64,000 nt of DNA from NCBI GenBank assembly GCA_910584045.1, contig CAJTYO010000004.1, positions 1 to 64,000 on the forward strand. The letters run 5' to 3'. How positions within the stretch are numbered: position 1 is the first letter of the stretch; each line of letters starts with the position of its first letter. The position numbers and the translations under genes are program-made. Source of the DNA: an uncultured Oscillospiraceae bacterium. Its GTDB lineage: Bacteria > Bacillota > Clostridia > Oscillospirales > Oscillospiraceae. Shown here piece after piece: positions 61,850-64,000 of this stretch. Under the pieces are notes generated by a model that ran no database searches, was not told where the DNA came from, and saw only the letters and a program-made list of their open reading frames with translations.

Positions 61850-62464
61850 GTGTTAGGCTGTAAGGAGTTTTACGACAAGACCGCCGCCCGCTGGGCGGAA
61901 AACGGCTATTCCGACGAGGCGGAGCCGGTGTGTATGGACGAATTCTGCGCCCTGCTGCCGCCCGGCGGGCGGGTGCTGGACCTCTGCTGCGGCGCGGGCT
62001 ATGAGAGCTTCCGGCTGCGCAGGCGGGGATTTGAGCCGGTGGGGCTGGATTTCAGCGGGGAGAGCCTGGCCATTGCCAGGGAGAAAAACCCGGGCGTTTC
62101 CTTCCTCCAGGGGGATATGCTGGAGAGCTATTGCCGGATTGGGGCGGTGGACGGCGCCGTCTGCATCGCCGGACTGGTCCATGTGGAGACGGCGGACCTG
62201 CCCCTGGCCTTCCGGCGGGTGGCGGAGGTTTTGAAGCCCGGCGGATATCTGCTGGCCTCCGTCCGCTACGGCACAGGCCGGATGGAGGAGCGCAGCGTCA
62301 CCGAGATCGACGGCGAGACCTATGACCGGAACTTCATCGCCCACAACGAGGCGGAGCTGTCCGCCGCCATGGGGGAGGCGTTCACCCTGGTCGGGGAGCT
62401 GCCGTCCGCTATGAAGATCTGGGCCTACTACCTGTTTCAGAAAAAAGAGGAGGTGCGCGTATGA
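61850..62464 (+). CDS. class I SAM-dependent methyltransferase inside the ABC operon
   Basis: A 204-residue methyltransferase: motif I VLDLCCGAGYESFRL, motif II GLDFSGESL, motif III CIAGLVHVET and post-III LKPGGYLLASVRY. It starts at GTG with GGGGGGCG upstream, 12 bp after the ATPase, and ends in an ATGA overlap with the permease, so it belongs to the operon. Substrate unknown; modification of the imported compound is a guess. Confidence 0.88.
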   Translation: MLGCKEFYDKTAARWAENGYSDEAEPVCMDEFCALLPPGGRVLDLCCGAGYESFRLRRRGFEPVGLDFSGESLAIAREKNPGVSFLQGDMLESYCRIGAVDGAVCIAGLVHVETADLPLAFRRVAEVLKPGGYLLASVRYGTGRMEERSVTEIDGETYDRNFIAHNEAELSAAMGEAFTLVGELPSAMKIWAYYLFQKKEEVRV

Positions 62465-64000
62465 CCAAGCTTCGTGAACAGCGGTTCGGGCCGAAGCTGC
62501 TGCTGAAGGTGTTCGGGATCGCGTTTTTCGGCTACCTGTTTCTGGGCTTCATGCTGCTGCCCTGCCTGAATACCCTGGCCAGTATATTCAACACTTCCAA
62601 CGCCGCCGGAGAGCGGGACCCCCTGGCGGTCCTCCGGTTCTTTTTTGCCGGGAATATGGGCTCCTATGTGTGGAACTCCCTAAAGCTGGCGGTGTGTCTG
62701 GTGGTCACCGTCAATGTGGTGGGCGTGTCCATCGTGCTCCTGACGGAGTATTTCGACATCAAGGGCGCACGGGTCCTGCGGATGGGATATATGACAACCC
62801 TGATCTATTCCGGCGTGGCCCTGGTGACGGGCTACCTGTTCCTCTATGACAGCGACGGCATCATCACCACGCTGCTGGTGAACGCCTTCCCCAATGTGAA
62901 TCCGGACTGGTTCTCCGGGTTCAACGCGGTGCTGTTCACCATGACCTTCGCCTGTACCAGCAACCACATGCTGTTTCTTCGCAACGCCATCCGGGGCATC
63001 GACTACAATACGGTGGAGGCCGCCCGCAACATGGGGGCCAAGCCCTTCAAGGTGCTGTGGAAGGTGGTTTTCCCCACGCTGATTCCCACTATGTTCTCCC
63101 TGACGGTTATGACCTTCATCACGGGTCTGTGCGCCATGTCGGCCCCGACGCTGCTGGGCTATGACTCCATCAACCCGGAGATCGTCCGTCTGGCGGGGTC
63201 CTCCTCGGCGGATGAGGCCTTTCCCCAGGCCCGGGCGGCGCTGCTGTCGGTGATTTTGGCTCTGTTTACCATTGTACTGCTGACCATCCTGTCCTCCTAC
63301 GAACGAAAGGGGCACTACCTGTCGGTGTCCAAGACCAAGGCCAGGCTGCAAAAGCAGAGGATCAACAACCCGGCGGCCAACGTGCTGGCGCATATCTACG
63401 CCTATGTGCTGTTTATCGTCTACATGATCCCCGTGGTGATGATCGTCATCTTCTCCTTCCAGACCTACGGGGCCATCCGGATGAAGAAGCTGGATGTGAC
63501 CAACTGGACGCTTATCAACTTCTTCGGCACCCAGGATTATGAGTATCTCACCAGCCGGGGGACCTATAAGACCCGGAAGGGCTCCATCTCCGGCCTGTTT
63601 GCCAACGAGGCCACGCTGGGGGGCATCAAGCTGAGCTTCATACTGTCCGCCATTGCGGCGGCCCTGGCCTGCGTCATCGTGGTGGTGGCCTGCAACTATA
63701 TTTTCAAGAACCGGAACAAGAAGTCCGGTACGGTGCTGGAGTACAGCCTTCTGTTTCCCTGGCTGCTGCCCACCATCCTCATCTGCTACTCCTACCGGGT
63801 GTACTTCAACAGCGAGGATGTGTGGTATGTGGGGGGAAACAACCTGTACTATGCGGAAAATGTACGCCTTTTGATTATACTGGCGTATACGGTGGTCAAG
63901 CTGCCCTTCTCCCTGCGGATGATCAAAGCGTCGTTCTACGCCATCGACGAGGAGCTGGAGGACGCGGCCCGAAACCTGGGGGCCAGCGGCTTTGTGACGT
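62461..64000 (+). CDS. ABC transporter permease, two fused halves (FbpB type), 3' end outside window
   Basis: The frame is open from the ATG at 62461 (overlapping the methyltransferase stop) to the window edge: 513 codons. The first half has about six helices and an EAA loop VEAARNMGAKPFKVLWKVVFP. The second half begins with IYAYVLFIVYMIPVVMIVIF and reaches a second EAA loop (ELEDAARNLGASGFV) at the edge. Double permeases of this kind serve ferric iron and phosphosugar importers. The remaining 3' part cannot be seen. Confidence 0.93.
   Translation, partial: MTKLREQRFGPKLLLKVFGIAFFGYLFLGFMLLPCLNTLASIFNTSNAAGERDPLAVLRFFFAGNMGSYVWNSLKLAVCLVVTVNVVGVSIVLLTEYFDIKGARVLRMGYMTTLIYSGVALVTGYLFLYDSDGIITTLLVNAFPNVNPDWFSGFNAVLFTMTFACTSNHMLFLRNAIRGIDYNTVEAARNMGAKPFKVLWKVVFPTLIPTMFSLTVMTFITGLCAMSAPTLLGYDSINPEIVRLAGSSSADEAFPQARAALLSVILALFTIVLLTILSSYERKGHYLSVSKTKARLQKQRINNPAANVLAHIYAYVLFIVYMIPVVMIVIFSFQTYGAIRMKKLDVTNWTLINFFGTQDYEYLTSRGTYKTRKGSISGLFANEATLGGIKLSFILSAIAAALACVIVVVACNYIFKNRNKKSGTVLEYSLLFPWLLPTILICYSYRVYFNSEDVWYVGGNNLYYAENVRLLIILAYTVVKLPFSLRMIKASFYAIDEELEDAARNLGASGFVT

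Noticed and set aside
62680..63393. Minus-strand open frame of 237 codons
   Set aside because: Antisense to the double permease, which has two EAA loops and membrane helices.

Overview
The window comes from a high-GC, Gram-positive anaerobe. Lipoprotein signals of the LxxC type, strong Shine-Dalgarno sites, a tetrahydrofolate riboswitch, YesM/YesN-type two-component genes and many carbohydrate ABC importers point to class Clostridia. An Oscillospiraceae gut commensal (Flavonifractor / Lawsonibacter / Dysosmobacter-like) is my inference from style, not from a search.

Region 1 (1-12.1 kb, minus strand) is one-carbon/folate metabolism. It holds ileS (3' end outside the window), 5-formyl-THF cyclo-ligase, a DUF1576 membrane protein, folD, a stand-alone methenyl-THF cyclohydrolase (fchA-like), formate-THF ligase (fhs) and a folate-type ECF transporter S component. 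The transporter is preceded by a clear THF riboswitch, a terminator and a 27-residue leader ORF. FolD has lost two residues required for cyclohydrolase activity (canonical Lys56 and Gln98), which fits its neighbour FchA taking over that step.

Region 2 (12.2-19.4 kb) holds a DUF3786 protein, a CBS-DRTGG manganese pyrophosphatase, a DUF1643 protein, a PadR-HAAS-membrane protein operon with a visible PadR operator, and the arginine deiminase pair arcA-arcB.

Region 3 (19.6-31.2 kb, plus strand) is an unusual ABC operon. It encodes two very large paralogous solute-binding lipoproteins with an N-terminal propeller-like half, two sugar-type permeases, a 698-residue membrane-fusion protein, a MacB-like membrane protein and a MalK/MsmK-type ATPase with an acidic tail. 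An AT-rich GntR-ABC exporter module (31.3-33.4 kb), probably acquired, follows it. Then comes a 1600-residue multidomain protein (HD, helical repeats, NadD-like nucleotidyltransferase, acetyltransferase-like, phosphoribosyltransferase-like) that overlaps a lactate/malate-dehydrogenase-like gene.

Region 4 (39.5-51 kb) is a sialic-acid locus. The left arm has a YesL-like protein, an SGNH esterase and a ROK protein. The right arm has an AGE-type epimerase, an RpiR regulator, a solute-binding protein, two permeases, YhcH and NanA. A NagZ-like GH3 enzyme faces it. No ATPase is present for this importer, so the MsmK-like ATPase of region 3 is a candidate to energise it. TGAAA/TTTCA palindromes in both promoter regions are probable RpiR operators.

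Region 5 (51-64 kb) starts with a noncoding stretch carrying six 20-bp units whose hairpin stems covary, followed by a structured intergenic element with relatives elsewhere in the window. It then holds tdh-GNAT-nitroreductase-kbl (threonine to glycine), and a solute-binding lipoprotein-histidine kinase-response regulator trio upstream of a second ABC importer (binding protein, ATPase, methyltransferase, double permease) that runs off the right edge.
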